The position numbers and the translations under genes were made by a program. Positions 14,200-21,294 of a DNA stretch of 21,294 bases are shown in pieces. Each line of letters opens with the position of its first letter. The stretch's first letter is position 1. A model generated the notes under the pieces. The model was not told the DNA's origin, searched no databases, and saw only the letters and a list, made by a program, of their open reading frames with translations. Origin of the DNA: an uncultured Eggerthellaceae bacterium (GTDB lineage Bacteria > Actinomycetota > Coriobacteriia > Coriobacteriales > Eggerthellaceae); assembly GCA_910588985.1 (NCBI GenBank), contig CAJURO010000002.1:113563-134856 (forward strand), read 5' to 3'.

Positions 14200-14571
14200 A
14201 TGGCATTCAAAACGAAGACAGCCCCTCGATTCACACGCACTCAAGCACACCTTCGCAATCGGGACGTATGCATCATCGATACCGCAAGCTTAGCGGGAAC
14301 GAAGCGCATTGAGGGATTCAAGGAACTGGCATCTGATCTAGGTGTTTCAGAGAAGCTTGTGCTCAAGAGAGACAAGAGGAACAAGTTCGATGAGTGGTCG
14401 GTCGGCGTCTTCACATCCGCAGGGAAGCGCATCGGGCTTCTGCCTTTTGGCGAGAACGAGATCGTTGCGCGCTTGCTTGATAGCGGAGAGCGTGTCTATG
14501 GTCGTGTGAAGCGCTTGGAGCAGCGCCCCTCTTGGGTCAATCTTGAGATGCGCATCTTCCTTGCAAGCTAA
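14200..14571 (+). CDS. Small stand-alone HIRAN-domain protein
   Basis: HIRAN is a small beta-barrel known in eukaryotic HLTF/Rad5, where it binds the 3' end of single-stranded DNA; bacterial proteins consisting only of HIRAN are known but uncharacterised. Of 123 residues, about 24-121 fit the domain: a leading strand (CIIDTASLAG), GVSEKLVLKRDKRNKFDEWSVGVF (48-71, matching the L-RE--N-YD--AV pattern), AGKRIGLLP (74-82, matching G-KIGYLP) and IVARLLDSGERVYGRV (88-103). The first 20 residues are basic. The ATG at 14200 has AAAGGAG (14188-14194) five bases upstream; a GTG six bases earlier is inside that site and is not used. It appears monocistronic. The assignment rests on pattern recognition. 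Confidence 0.75.
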   Translation: MAFKTKTAPRFTRTQAHLRNRDVCIIDTASLAGTKRIEGFKELASDLGVSEKLVLKRDKRNKFDEWSVGVFTSAGKRIGLLPFGENEIVARLLDSGERVYGRVKRLEQRPSWVNLEMRIFLAS

Positions 14572-14578
14572 GGCGACA

Positions 14579-14619
14579 ATGAAACAGCCCTGATCGCACA
14601 GGATACAGGGCTGTTTCAT
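14579..14619. terminator. Hairpin terminator between two convergent genes
   Basis: A perfect 14-bp inverted repeat, ATGAAACAGCCCTG (14579-14592) and CAGGGCTGTTTCAT (14606-14619), encloses a 13-base loop. The T-rich and A-rich ends are part of the stem, as in many bidirectional terminators. It begins 8 bases after the HIRAN stop and ends 21 bases beyond the stop of the - strand gene that faces it. Confidence 0.85.
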
Positions 14620-14640
14620 GATCCATCGAGCGTTCGGGCA

Positions 14641-14979
14641 TCAAGCGCGCGGGACGTTGGCTTCCTTCACCATCTGGAAGAGCGTTTGCGTGAGCTCGGT
14701 GTACTCTTCGATCTCGCTGATCATCTTGCTATCGAACATATCTCGATACTCGCTCATCTTGTTCGAGAACGTCAGCATCGGGGCGATGTCGGGCACATGA
14801 TCAGGGACTTCTGCATCACCAAGCTTAAGGTCGATGACGTTGTTGGTCCATTCGATGGCAGGGTTGATGGCATCTGCGAGGTCATAGGGAAGCTTTCCCT
14901 CTGCGTTTGCCTCTTCAAGGCCAGGAATGAACTTTGCTTGGTATTTCGAGAGCTTTTCGATGAGATGATGGAATTTCAT
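14641..14979 (-). CDS. Hypothetical protein, 112 residues, unrecognised family
   Basis: I do not recognise this protein. It is acidic, predicted mostly helical and soluble, with no signal peptide, membrane segment or cysteines. It opens MKFHHLIEKLSKYQAKFI and has a central PDHVPDIAPM segment between two helical stretches; the last third (ISEIEEYTELTQTLFQMV) could be amphipathic. The ATG at 14979 was chosen because GGAGGTG lies about seven bases upstream; an in-frame ATG at 15027 would add a 16-residue arginine-rich stretch full of codons rare in this window. It is divergent from uvrC and the LexA-like box at 15087-15100 lies between them, so it may share SOS control. Codon use is like its neighbours, which supports a real gene. 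Confidence 0.8.
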   Translation of the reverse strand: MKFHHLIEKLSKYQAKFIPGLEEANAEGKLPYDLADAINPAIEWTNNVIDLKLGDAEVPDHVPDIAPMLTFSNKMSEYRDMFDSKMISEIEEYTELTQTLFQMVKEANVPRA

Positions 14980-15086
14980 TTCAGACACCTCCACAGGCCT
15001 TCTCCTCGAATGTGTTAGTCGTGCCATGTGTGCACGATTCGAGTCTATGCTTTATCGTCTCTCCTTATGCGGGGTGCATTTCGATG

Positions 15087-15100
15087 TGAACAAATGTTTT
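15087..15100. promoter_or_regulatory. LexA/DinR-like box in front of uvrC
   Basis: TGAACAAATGTTTT matches the Gram-positive SOS box CGAACRNRYGTTYG at 12 of 14 positions, with both core half sites intact (GAAC, 4 bases, GTTT). It lies 104 bases before the chosen uvrC ATG and 107 bases before the divergent gene at 14979. The -10 candidates nearby are TATGCT (15046-15051) and TAGACT (15150-15155 and again 15174-15179), none with a good -35. Confidence 0.55.
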
Positions 15101-15204
15101 TCTTGTTGTTACGGAGGCGAAAGGGGATGCAGGGAGGAGGATGTGCCGATAGACTAAACAGGTACCAAGCGGCTAGACTAGACGTAAGAGCACGAAGGGA
15201 ACAA

Positions 15205-17211
15205 ATGGTCCCGATGGATCGAGAAGGCTTGGCGATAGAGACTCAAACTGAGAAGATTGTGCGCATCAAGAAGGAGCTCGAGAGCGTTCCTGCGCTTCCT
15301 GGCGTCTATCTTTGGAAAGACAAGGCAGGGGACGTCATCTATGTTGGCAAGGCGAAGCAGCTTCGAGCGCGCATGCGCCAGTACATCAACTTTCAAGATG
15401 CTCGAGCGAAGATCCCCCTGCTTGTGGAGCAGATCGACTCATTCGAATACATCGTTGTCGATAACGAGCATGAATCGCTCGTGCTCGAGAAGAATCTCAT
15501 CAACCAGCATCATCCCTTCTACAATGCTGACTTCAAAGATGACAAATCCTACCCTTTCATCGCCCTGACGAAAGGGGATGTGTTCCCTGCTATCAAATAC
15601 ACACGTGAGAAGCACAAGTCGGATACGAAGTATTTCGGTCCCTATACGAATTCGCGTGCTGCGCGCGATGCGGTTGACATAGCTCGCCGCGTGGTGCCTC
15701 TTTGCGCAGCATCATGCCCTGATTGGCGAGAGCTCAATCGGCGCCTTGAACGCGAACGCGCTGCTGGCAGGGATACGATGGGCATGGAGGTGTTCCTTAC
15801 CAAGGATGGTTCCATCAAGCCATGCTTCGATGCGCATGTTGGGTTAGGACCTGGTGCTTGCTGCGGCCAGATCACCCCTGAGGAGTACCGCGCGAATGTG
15901 GCGCGTATCGAGAAGTTCCTCGCAGGGAATCACACCGACTTCATCAACGAGCTCACCTGCGAGATGGAGGAAGCCGCGCAAGACCTTGACTTCGAGCGTG
16001 CCGCTCGCCTCAAGGCGCGTATCGAGACGATCGAATCCCTCACCGACAAGCAGCATGCTGTCTCAGCGCGCAATCTCAACGCTGATGTCATCGGCTTCTT
16101 CCGCGAGGAGACCATCACAGGCGTGCATGTGTTCATGATCCGCGAAGGGCGCATCATCAATTCGAATGAGTTCATCCTCAATCGAGGCAACGATGTTCCC
16201 GATGAGGACCTCATCCGCAACTTCTTGATGCGCTACTACGACGCTACGACATCCATTCCGCACGAGGTGGTCTTGCGCACGCTGCCAGAGGACCATGATG
16301 CTATGGCCGAGTGGCTTACCGAGCGGCTTGCTTCGCCTCACGGTGCGCATGTGCGCATGATATCGCCTCGAAGAGGGGAGAAGGCGGAGCTTGTCGACAT
16401 GGCAGAGGTCAATGCCAAGCACGCGCTCATGCGCTATAAGGTCAGGACGAACTACGACGACAAGCGGATCAATGCGGCTCTCATGCAGCTTGAGAGCGCC
16501 CTTGCGCTCGACAAGCCGCCGATGCGCATCGAGTGCTTCGATATTTCCACGCTGCATGGCACGCACACGGTTGCATCCATGGTGGTCTTCACGGGCGGGA
16601 AGCCCGACAAGAACCAGTATCGGCGCTTCAAGATACGTGCCGAGCTTGATGAGGCGAATGATTTCTTGAGCATGCAAGAGGTCATGCAGCGTCGATACCG
16701 CCCTGAGCGCATGTCTGATGAGCGCTTTGGGAGCAAGCCAGACCTCATCATCCTTGATGGTGGCAAGCCCCAGCTCAATGCAGCGCTCAAGATCTTCGAG
16801 GATCTTGGCATTGATGACATCCCGCTCGTTGGCCTTGCGAAGCGAGACGAGGAGCTCTTCGTTCCTTGGCAGGATACGGGTCCTGTCGTGCTGCCTGGTG
16901 GCTCCGCATCCTTGTATCTTGTGAAGAACATTCGCGACGAGGCGCACCGTTTCGCTATCACCTTCCATCGAGAGCTCCGCGCAAAGGGCATGACCGCCTC
17001 CATCCTTGATGAGGTTGCAGGGATCGGCCCTGTACGCAAGAAAGCCCTGCTAAAATACTTCAAGTCGATGAAACGGCTCCGTGAGGCATCGCTTGACGAG
17101 ATCAAGGAAGCGAACATCGTGCCTGCGGAGACGGCTGAAGAACTCTATTCGATGCTCGAGTCGGTGCGCGCATCGCGCGCCTCGGGCGAAGAGAAAGAAG
17201 CGCTATCATGA
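15205..17211 (+). CDS. uvrC: Excinuclease ABC subunit C (UvrC)
   Basis: UvrC makes both incisions around a lesion marked by UvrB. The 668 residues show the full domain order: GIY-YIG nuclease (PGVYLW at 32-37, YVGKAKQLRAR from 46), UVR motif that contacts UvrB (about 253-290, EMEEAAQDLDFERAARLKARI), the RNase-H-like endonuclease with D446 (ECFDIS), D518 (LILDGGKPQL) and H581 (EAHRFAITFHR), and C-terminal helix-hairpin-helix repeats (VAGIGPVRKKALL). The ATG at 15205 follows GAAGGGA by four bases. An upstream ATG at 15127 has a strong GGAGG nine bases before it, but the added 26 residues use many rare codons (AGA, CTA, GTA, GGA) and match nothing in the family. First gene of the uvrC-rapZ-yvcK-whiA operon. 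Confidence 0.97.
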   Translation: MVPMDREGLAIETQTEKIVRIKKELESVPALPGVYLWKDKAGDVIYVGKAKQLRARMRQYINFQDARAKIPLLVEQIDSFEYIVVDNEHESLVLEKNLINQHHPFYNADFKDDKSYPFIALTKGDVFPAIKYTREKHKSDTKYFGPYTNSRAARDAVDIARRVVPLCAASCPDWRELNRRLERERAAGRDTMGMEVFLTKDGSIKPCFDAHVGLGPGACCGQITPEEYRANVARIEKFLAGNHTDFINELTCEMEEAAQDLDFERAARLKARIETIESLTDKQHAVSARNLNADVIGFFREETITGVHVFMIREGRIINSNEFILNRGNDVPDEDLIRNFLMRYYDATTSIPHEVVLRTLPEDHDAMAEWLTERLASPHGAHVRMISPRRGEKAELVDMAEVNAKHALMRYKVRTNYDDKRINAALMQLESALALDKPPMRIECFDISTLHGTHTVASMVVFTGGKPDKNQYRRFKIRAELDEANDFLSMQEVMQRRYRPERMSDERFGSKPDLIILDGGKPQLNAALKIFEDLGIDDIPLVGLAKRDEELFVPWQDTGPVVLPGGSASLYLVKNIRDEAHRFAITFHRELRAKGMTASILDEVAGIGPVRKKALLKYFKSMKRLREASLDEIKEANIVPAETAEELYSMLESVRASRASGEEKEALS

Positions 17212-18176
17212 CGGAACCAATGCAGGAGACCCTCAACCCCACAGGATCCGTTCCAGAGCTTGCCATCGTAACGGGCATGAGCGGGGCTGGTCGTACAGAG
17301 TGCATGCATGTGCTCGAGGACCTTGGCTTCTACTGCGTCGACAACCTGCCTTCAAGCCTCATTCACGATCTTGTCAACATCAACTCCAGTCCCAACCCCG
17401 ATGACGAGCCACGCAAGGTTGCCGTCGTGTGCGATGCGCGCAACGGGGACCATTTCGCTGCTTTCGCCGATGAGCTTGTGAAGCTCAAGGCAGAGGGCAT
17501 TGACTTCACGATGATCTTTCTGGATGCGAATGACGACAAGCTCATTGCGCGATACAAGTCCAGCCGACGTCGTCATCCCATGTGCGCCGATGGATCTACC
17601 ATCCTGCAAGGCATCCAGCGCGAGCGTGCTCTCATGGGAGCTGTGCGCGACATGGCTGATTACGTCATCGACACCACCGAGATGCTGCCACAGCAGCTTC
17701 GTGAGACGATCCGCGAGAAGTTCTCGAACGCAAGCCAGAGAAGCGGCCTTGCTGTGACGGTGTACTCATTTGGCTTCAAGCATGGCGCACCCGCGGATGC
17801 GGACATCGTCATGGATGTACGCTTCCTTCCCAATCCCTACTATGACCCTGAGCTCCGTGATCAAACAGGCCTTGATGCGCCCGTACGTGACTTCGTCATG
17901 CTTCGTGACGAGACGATCGATTTCATGAAGCGATGGTGCGCGTTGCTCGATGTCGTGATGCCAGGATATGTGAAAGAGGGAAAGCAGCATCTTGCGATCG
18001 GTGTGGGGTGCACAGGAGGTCAGCATAGGTCCGTTGCCATAGCGGAGAGAACGGGCGATCACCTCAAATCGAAGGGCTATCGCGTTTCGGTCGCGCATCG
18101 TGACATGTCACTCGCTACGCGAGCTGCTGCTCCTGCCCTGGATGAGGAGACGCCTGATACACGGACGCAAGCATAG
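17208..18176 (+). CDS. rapZ: RNase adapter / nucleotide-binding protein RapZ (YvcJ)
   Basis: RapZ proteins bind and hydrolyse nucleotides; in E. coli RapZ directs RNase E to the sRNA GlmZ and so controls GlmS and amino-sugar supply, while YvcJ of Bacillus affects competence. The 322 residues contain the P-loop GMSGAGRT (23-30), followed by LEDLGFYCVDNLP (36-48), and the C-terminal signature GCTGGQHRS (267-275). The invariant-type P-loop lysine is arginine (R29), which to my knowledge is common in actinobacterial homologues. The ATG lies within the uvrC stop (ATGA, 4-base overlap). It is followed nine bases later by yvcK, the usual partner. The RNA target of the E. coli protein is not expected here, so the molecular partner is unknown. 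Confidence 0.95.
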   Translation: MTEPMQETLNPTGSVPELAIVTGMSGAGRTECMHVLEDLGFYCVDNLPSSLIHDLVNINSSPNPDDEPRKVAVVCDARNGDHFAAFADELVKLKAEGIDFTMIFLDANDDKLIARYKSSRRRHPMCADGSTILQGIQRERALMGAVRDMADYVIDTTEMLPQQLRETIREKFSNASQRSGLAVTVYSFGFKHGAPADADIVMDVRFLPNPYYDPELRDQTGLDAPVRDFVMLRDETIDFMKRWCALLDVVMPGYVKEGKQHLAIGVGCTGGQHRSVAIAERTGDHLKSKGYRVSVAHRDMSLATRAAAPALDEETPDTRTQA

Positions 18177-18185
18177 GATGCACTG

Positions 18186-19331
18186 ATGGCGAACAGCATG
18201 GCCTTCCATATGGATGAGACGGCGACAGGCTCGTTCAAAGCGCTTGATTCGCTTGACTACGATATCGACGATATTGCAATAGAGGGTTTCTCGGCAGTTG
18301 TCATCGGCGGGGGAACAGGCGCGCCTGTTTCTATACGCACGCTCCTCTCGCTCGGGCTTGAGACCTCAGCTGTCGTGGCCATGGCAGACGATGGTGGCTC
18401 GACGGGCGTTCTTCGCGATAAAGCCGACGTGACCCCTCCTGGCGATATACGAAAATGCCTCGCAGCTTTTGCTGATGATCCCTATGACCCGATGGTGCGC
18501 GCATTCAAGTATCGCTTTTCCATTGCGAACGACCATGCGCTTGGGAACCTCATGCTTGCTTCGCTCGAAGATGCATGCGGGTCCTTCCCAGAAGCTATCC
18601 GAATCTGCGAGAAGCTCCTCAATGCGCAAGGACATGTCTATCCTTCAACCTTGAGCCACGTGACGCTCTCAGCGCGAACGAAGGATGGGCGGTTCCTTGA
18701 TGGGCAAGCTGAGGCATGCCATTCAAAGACGGCGCTCGAGCGAGTTGAGCTTCATAGCCAAGATGATGTCATCAAGCCCTATCTGCCTGCTGTGCGTGCT
18801 ATTCGCAACGCTGACCTGATCGTGCTGGGCCCTGGGTCGCTCTTCACATCCATCATTCCCAACTTGCTGGTGCCTGGCATCATCGAGGCGATCAGAGCAT
18901 CGAGCGGGTCAGTGCTCTTTATCTGCTCTCTTGCTGACATGCAGGGCGAGACATGGGGGCTTTCCGCATACGAGCATGTGCAAGCGCTCATCGATCATGG
19001 GATGTTCGGCTTGATCGATTACGTCCTTGTGCATACCCCTATCGCGCTTCGCGCTGAAAGCCCAGCAACAGGGAGCTTCCTTGCGGTCTCGGGCGAGGAT
19101 CTTGAGCATGCATCGACATCTGACATGGATGACGATCGGCTTTCGCAAGGCGTGCGCCCTGTTCGCATCACCTATGCTGACATGCTTGCCATCCAATCAA
19201 TGGGGCCTGTTGTGCTCGCGCGCAACCTTGTTGATGCGCATCGGCCTACCTGGCATTCGCCACAAGCATTGCGTGACGCCATCTTGCAGGTCATCAAGTT
19301 CATCTGTGCTCGTCGCGACCAAAGCTTCTGA
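18186..19331 (+). CDS. yvcK: Gluconeogenesis/morphology factor YvcK (CofD-like)
   Basis: YvcK (CuvA in mycobacteria, YbhK in E. coli) binds UDP-sugars and is needed for normal cell shape and growth on gluconeogenic carbon sources; it resembles the phospholactate transferase CofD. The 381-residue protein has GGGTGAP (41-47), ADDGGSTG (67-74), PPGDIRKCL (84-92), NDHALGNLML and LGPGSLFTSIIPNLLVPGI, which define the family. The first 34 residues are an acidic extension. The ATG at 18186 has AGGATG about six bases upstream, nine bases after the rapZ stop. WhiA follows after one base, so rapZ, yvcK and whiA are surely one transcript. CofD itself is unlikely because no F420 genes are nearby. Confidence 0.95.
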   Translation: MANSMAFHMDETATGSFKALDSLDYDIDDIAIEGFSAVVIGGGTGAPVSIRTLLSLGLETSAVVAMADDGGSTGVLRDKADVTPPGDIRKCLAAFADDPYDPMVRAFKYRFSIANDHALGNLMLASLEDACGSFPEAIRICEKLLNAQGHVYPSTLSHVTLSARTKDGRFLDGQAEACHSKTALERVELHSQDDVIKPYLPAVRAIRNADLIVLGPGSLFTSIIPNLLVPGIIEAIRASSGSVLFICSLADMQGETWGLSAYEHVQALIDHGMFGLIDYVLVHTPIALRAESPATGSFLAVSGEDLEHASTSDMDDDRLSQGVRPVRITYADMLAIQSMGPVVLARNLVDAHRPTWHSPQALRDAILQVIKFICARRDQSF

Positions 19332-19332
19332 C

Positions 19333-20256
19333 ATGTCGTTCGCAACTGACGTCAAAGACGAGATGGCGCATGTCATGCCGACATGCTCGCACTGCGATTA
19401 CGCCACGCTCGCAGCGCTTGTGCGCATCGAAGGCACGCTCTTCGTGAGCGGGCCAGACAAGTATCGCGTGGAGATCGCTACGGACTCTGCCTCGGTCGGA
19501 CGCTTGATGATCCGCCTCATCCATTCGCTCTATGACCTTAAGACAGAGCTCACGGTTCGCCGCTCGGTCCTGCATAAGACGCCGAACTACCTCATTGGGA
19601 TACCAAGCCAGCCAGGGCTCGCAGAGGCATTGCATGACCTTGGCATCATCAATGACACGGGTGGCCTTGAGATGGGGATCGATCCGAAGATCATCCAGAA
19701 GCAATGCTGCGGGGCAGCGTATCTGCGAGGAGCCTTCCTTGGCTCTGGCTTCATCTCTGATCCGAAGAGCAATTTCCATTTCGAGATCGTGGTGGAAAAC
19801 GAGCAGCTTGCCTATGGGCTTGTGGACCTTCTGGCTGAGAAGGGTATCACTGCGAAGGTGATGCATCGTCGCAATACCTACATGGTCTACCTCAAGAGCG
19901 GGGATGCGATCCTTGAGTTCTTAGCGTTCACGGGCGCCCATCGCTCGGCGATCGCTCTTGAGGAGGAGCGCGTGGTGAAGGCTGTTCGCGGTGATGTCAA
20001 CAGGCTCATCAATGCTGAGCTTGCCAACCAGCAGAAGGCGAGCAAAGCGGCGGTCGCTCAGATCAAGACGATACGTCGCGTCCTTGAAAAGCACAGCATC
20101 CAAACGCTTCCCCCTGCGCTTCAGGAGTTCATCCGCTTGCGCGTCACCTATCCAGAAGCTTCGCTCAAAGAGCTTGGCGACAGAGCCGACCCGCCATTGT
20201 CGAAATCGGCGATCAACCATCGGGTGAGGCGCCTTGAAGCGCTGGCTAAGGAATGA
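19333..20256 (+). CDS. whiA: DNA-binding protein WhiA
   Basis: WhiA controls sporulation septation genes with WhiB in Streptomyces, and in Bacillus affects chromosome segregation and division. The 307 residues have the bipartite layout: a LAGLIDADG-homing-endonuclease-like domain at about 20-215 and a helix-turn-helix at about 262-302 (YPEASLKELGDR, SKSAINHRVRRL). The LAGLIDADG helix reads LRGAFLGSG (131-139), followed by ISDP; the acidic catalytic residue is lost, as in other WhiA proteins, which bind but do not cut DNA. The ATG at 19333 begins one base after the yvcK stop and there is no independent ribosome binding site, so coupling is likely. A longer in-frame reading back to 19027 lies inside yvcK and is rejected. 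Confidence 0.96.
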   Translation: MSFATDVKDEMAHVMPTCSHCDYATLAALVRIEGTLFVSGPDKYRVEIATDSASVGRLMIRLIHSLYDLKTELTVRRSVLHKTPNYLIGIPSQPGLAEALHDLGIINDTGGLEMGIDPKIIQKQCCGAAYLRGAFLGSGFISDPKSNFHFEIVVENEQLAYGLVDLLAEKGITAKVMHRRNTYMVYLKSGDAILEFLAFTGAHRSAIALEEERVVKAVRGDVNRLINAELANQQKASKAAVAQIKTIRRVLEKHSIQTLPPALQEFIRLRVTYPEASLKELGDRADPPLSKSAINHRVRRLEALAKE

Positions 20257-20299
20257 TCCGCTCGTTCTGTCCATATACTGTTGATTGGAGATCCCGCGA

Positions 20300-20328
20300 C
20301 TGACATTCGTCCCTTCGCGTGGTATGCT
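20300..20328 (+). promoter_or_regulatory. Promoter of gap
   Basis: The -35 CTGACA (20300-20305, 5 of 6 to consensus) and the -10 TATGCT (20323-20328) are 17 bases apart, and a TGG just before the -10 makes it an extended -10. Transcription should start near 20335, giving a leader of about 56 bases. No terminator is seen between whiA and this promoter, so some read-through from the operon is possible. Confidence 0.8.
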
Positions 20329-20338
20329 CTTAGCAGTG

Positions 20339-20383
20339 ACGGACGGTGTGTCCGTTGCTGTTCGAACCGTCTCTTTTAAGGAG
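20339..20383 (+). promoter_or_regulatory. gap leader with two mutually exclusive hairpins
   Basis: ACGGAC (20339-20344) pairs perfectly with GTCCGT (20350-20355) over a 5-base loop. GACGGT (20342-20347) pairs instead with ACCGTC (20366-20371), which is followed by TCTTTT. The two pairings share 20342-20344 and exclude each other. The ribosome binding site AAGGAG (20378-20383) follows, seven bases before the gap ATG. Confidence 0.35.
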
Positions 20384-20390
20384 TTTCTCT

Positions 20391-21294
20391 ATGACTACCA
20401 AAATCGGAATCAATGGGTTCGGTCGTATTGGTCGCCTCGTCTTTCGCGCGATGAAGAACGATCCTGATCTTGAGGTCGTCGCCATCAATGATCTGGGCGA
20501 TATCCCCACCATGGCCCATCTTTTGAAGTATGACTCGGTCCATGGTCGCGCTTTCGAAGAGGTAGTTGTTGTTGAGGATGGCTTCATTGCCGATGGTGCT
20601 CATGTGAAGGTCCTCTCTCAGAGGGATCCCGCTCTCCTTTCTTGGGGTGAGCTCGGCGTGGATATCGTTGTCGAATCAACGGGATTCTTCACCGATGGCG
20701 AAAAGGCGAAGGCTCATCTTGAGGCAGGCGCCAAGAAGGTCATCATCTCTGCACCAGGGAAGAACGTGGACAAGACCATCGTCATGGGCGTCAACGACGC
20801 AGACTATGACAAGGCGACCGACAACATCGTCTCGAATGCATCTTGCACCACGAACTGCCTTGCGCCCTTCGCGAAGGTCCTTCTTGACAACTTCGGCATC
20901 AAGCGCGGGTTCATGAATACCATCCATGCATACACCAACGACCAGAAGATCCTTGACCTTCCGCATAAGGACCTGCGTCGTGCTCGTGCTGCGAGCATGT
21001 CCATGATCCCAACGACAACGGGTGCTGCCCGTGCGGTCGCGCTCGTGCTTCCCGAGCTCAAGGGAAAGCTCGATGGGTTCGCAACACGCGTTCCTACGCC
21101 TGACGGATCGATGGTCGACCTTACGGTCGAGCTTGAGAAGGACGTTACCATCGATGAGATCAACGCTGCCATGAAAGCAGCTGCCGAAGGTCCGATGAAG
21201 GGCATCCTTGAGTACATGGAGGACCCGATCGTCTCCATCGACATCGTGGGCGATCCCTCCTCTTCGATCTTCGATTCCAAGCTCACCATGGTGC
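20391..21294 (+). CDS. gap: Glyceraldehyde-3-phosphate dehydrogenase, type I (3' end beyond window)
   Basis: This enzyme oxidises glyceraldehyde 3-phosphate to 1,3-bisphosphoglycerate with reduction of NAD and is central to glycolysis. About 301 residues are visible, out of a usual 330-340; the frame is still open at the window edge. The N-terminal Rossmann loop is INGFGRIGR; the active site is SNASCTTNCLAP with C152, and H179 is in NTIHAYTNDQ; the motifs DLPHKDLRRARAASMSMIPT and RVPTPDGSMVDLTV are typical. D in VAINDL, after the second strand, favours NAD. The ATG at 20391 has AAGGAG seven bases upstream. Its position after whiA is the conserved actinobacterial and clostridial order whiA-gap(-pgk-tpi), so pgk probably follows. 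Confidence 0.97.
   Translation, partial: MTTKIGINGFGRIGRLVFRAMKNDPDLEVVAINDLGDIPTMAHLLKYDSVHGRAFEEVVVVEDGFIADGAHVKVLSQRDPALLSWGELGVDIVVESTGFFTDGEKAKAHLEAGAKKVIISAPGKNVDKTIVMGVNDADYDKATDNIVSNASCTTNCLAPFAKVLLDNFGIKRGFMNTIHAYTNDQKILDLPHKDLRRARAASMSMIPTTTGAARAVALVLPELKGKLDGFATRVPTPDGSMVDLTVELEKDVTIDEINAAMKAAAEGPMKGILEYMEDPIVSIDIVGDPSSSIFDSKLTMV

Noticed and set aside
15028..15204. Longer uvrC start at 15028
   Set aside because: It would cover the LexA-like box and uses rare codons; UvrC homology starts after 15205.
16063..16968. Long antisense frame (301 codons) inside uvrC
   Set aside because: It is the mirror of a strongly coding GC-biased gene; no start with a ribosome binding site and no recognisable protein.
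19027..19332. Longer whiA reading starting inside yvcK
   Set aside because: The extra 102 codons are the out-of-frame shadow of yvcK; WhiA homology starts at the ATG at 19333.
1..21294. A novel multi-gene defence, mobile or biosynthetic system; CRISPR, tRNA or insertion sequences
   Set aside because: Nearly every gene belongs to a known housekeeping family, intergenic gaps are short, and no direct-repeat array, cloverleaf or transposase was seen.

Overview
The window is a chromosomal core region of a moderately GC-rich bacterium, most likely an actinobacterium of the class Coriobacteriia (Eggerthella/Slackia/Cryptobacterium/Atopobium relatives). This placement is an inference. The order uvrC-rapZ-yvcK-whiA-gap is typical of Actinobacteria and Firmicutes. 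TrmFO, the folate-dependent tRNA methyltransferase, is rare in other Actinobacteria but present in Coriobacteriia. RapZ carries the GAGRT form of the P-loop, which resembles actinobacterial homologues. I see no phage, insertion sequence, CRISPR array, tRNA or rRNA, and no island-like break in composition.

Layout, left to right: (1) 2-3715, + strand: 3' part of rnhB, about 300 bp without a convincing gene, then yraN, comM and dprA packed end to end (RNA/DNA hybrid removal, nuclease-like protein, natural-transformation functions). (2) 3746-6060: trmFO and xerC, overlapping by 4 bases, behind a possible leaderless promoter. (3) 6061-9110: uvrA with its own promoter and a LexA-like box. (4) 9152-9871: a membrane-anchored protein that looks like a degenerate phosphoesterase, with a TATAAT placed so that its mRNA would be leaderless. 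(5) 9977-11308: gdhA (glutamate dehydrogenase) with a TTG start and a strong ribosome binding site, closed by a bidirectional terminator. (6) 11397-14014, - strand: fabH then a DEAD-box RNA helicase. (7) 14200-14571: a small stand-alone HIRAN-domain protein, followed by a second hairpin terminator shared with (8) an unrecognised 112-residue protein on the - strand. (9) 15205-20256: uvrC-rapZ-yvcK-whiA, joined by 4-base overlap, 9-base gap and 1-base gap, so one operon. (10) 20391 to the edge: gap (glyceraldehyde-3-phosphate dehydrogenase), cut by the window end, behind a good extended -10 promoter.

Functionally the window is housekeeping. Nucleotide excision repair (uvrA and uvrC) appears at two separate loci, each with a 12/14 match to the Bacillus-type LexA/DinR box in front of it. 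The second box lies between uvrC and the divergent 112-residue gene. RapZ, YvcK and WhiA form the conserved cell-envelope/central-carbon/cell-division regulatory cluster next to a glycolytic gene. I do not find a new multi-gene system. The best leads are the two LexA-like boxes, two apparent leaderless promoters, the degenerate exported phosphoesterase-like protein, the solitary HIRAN protein, the enlarged FabH with a dyad at its promoter, and competing hairpins in the gap leader.
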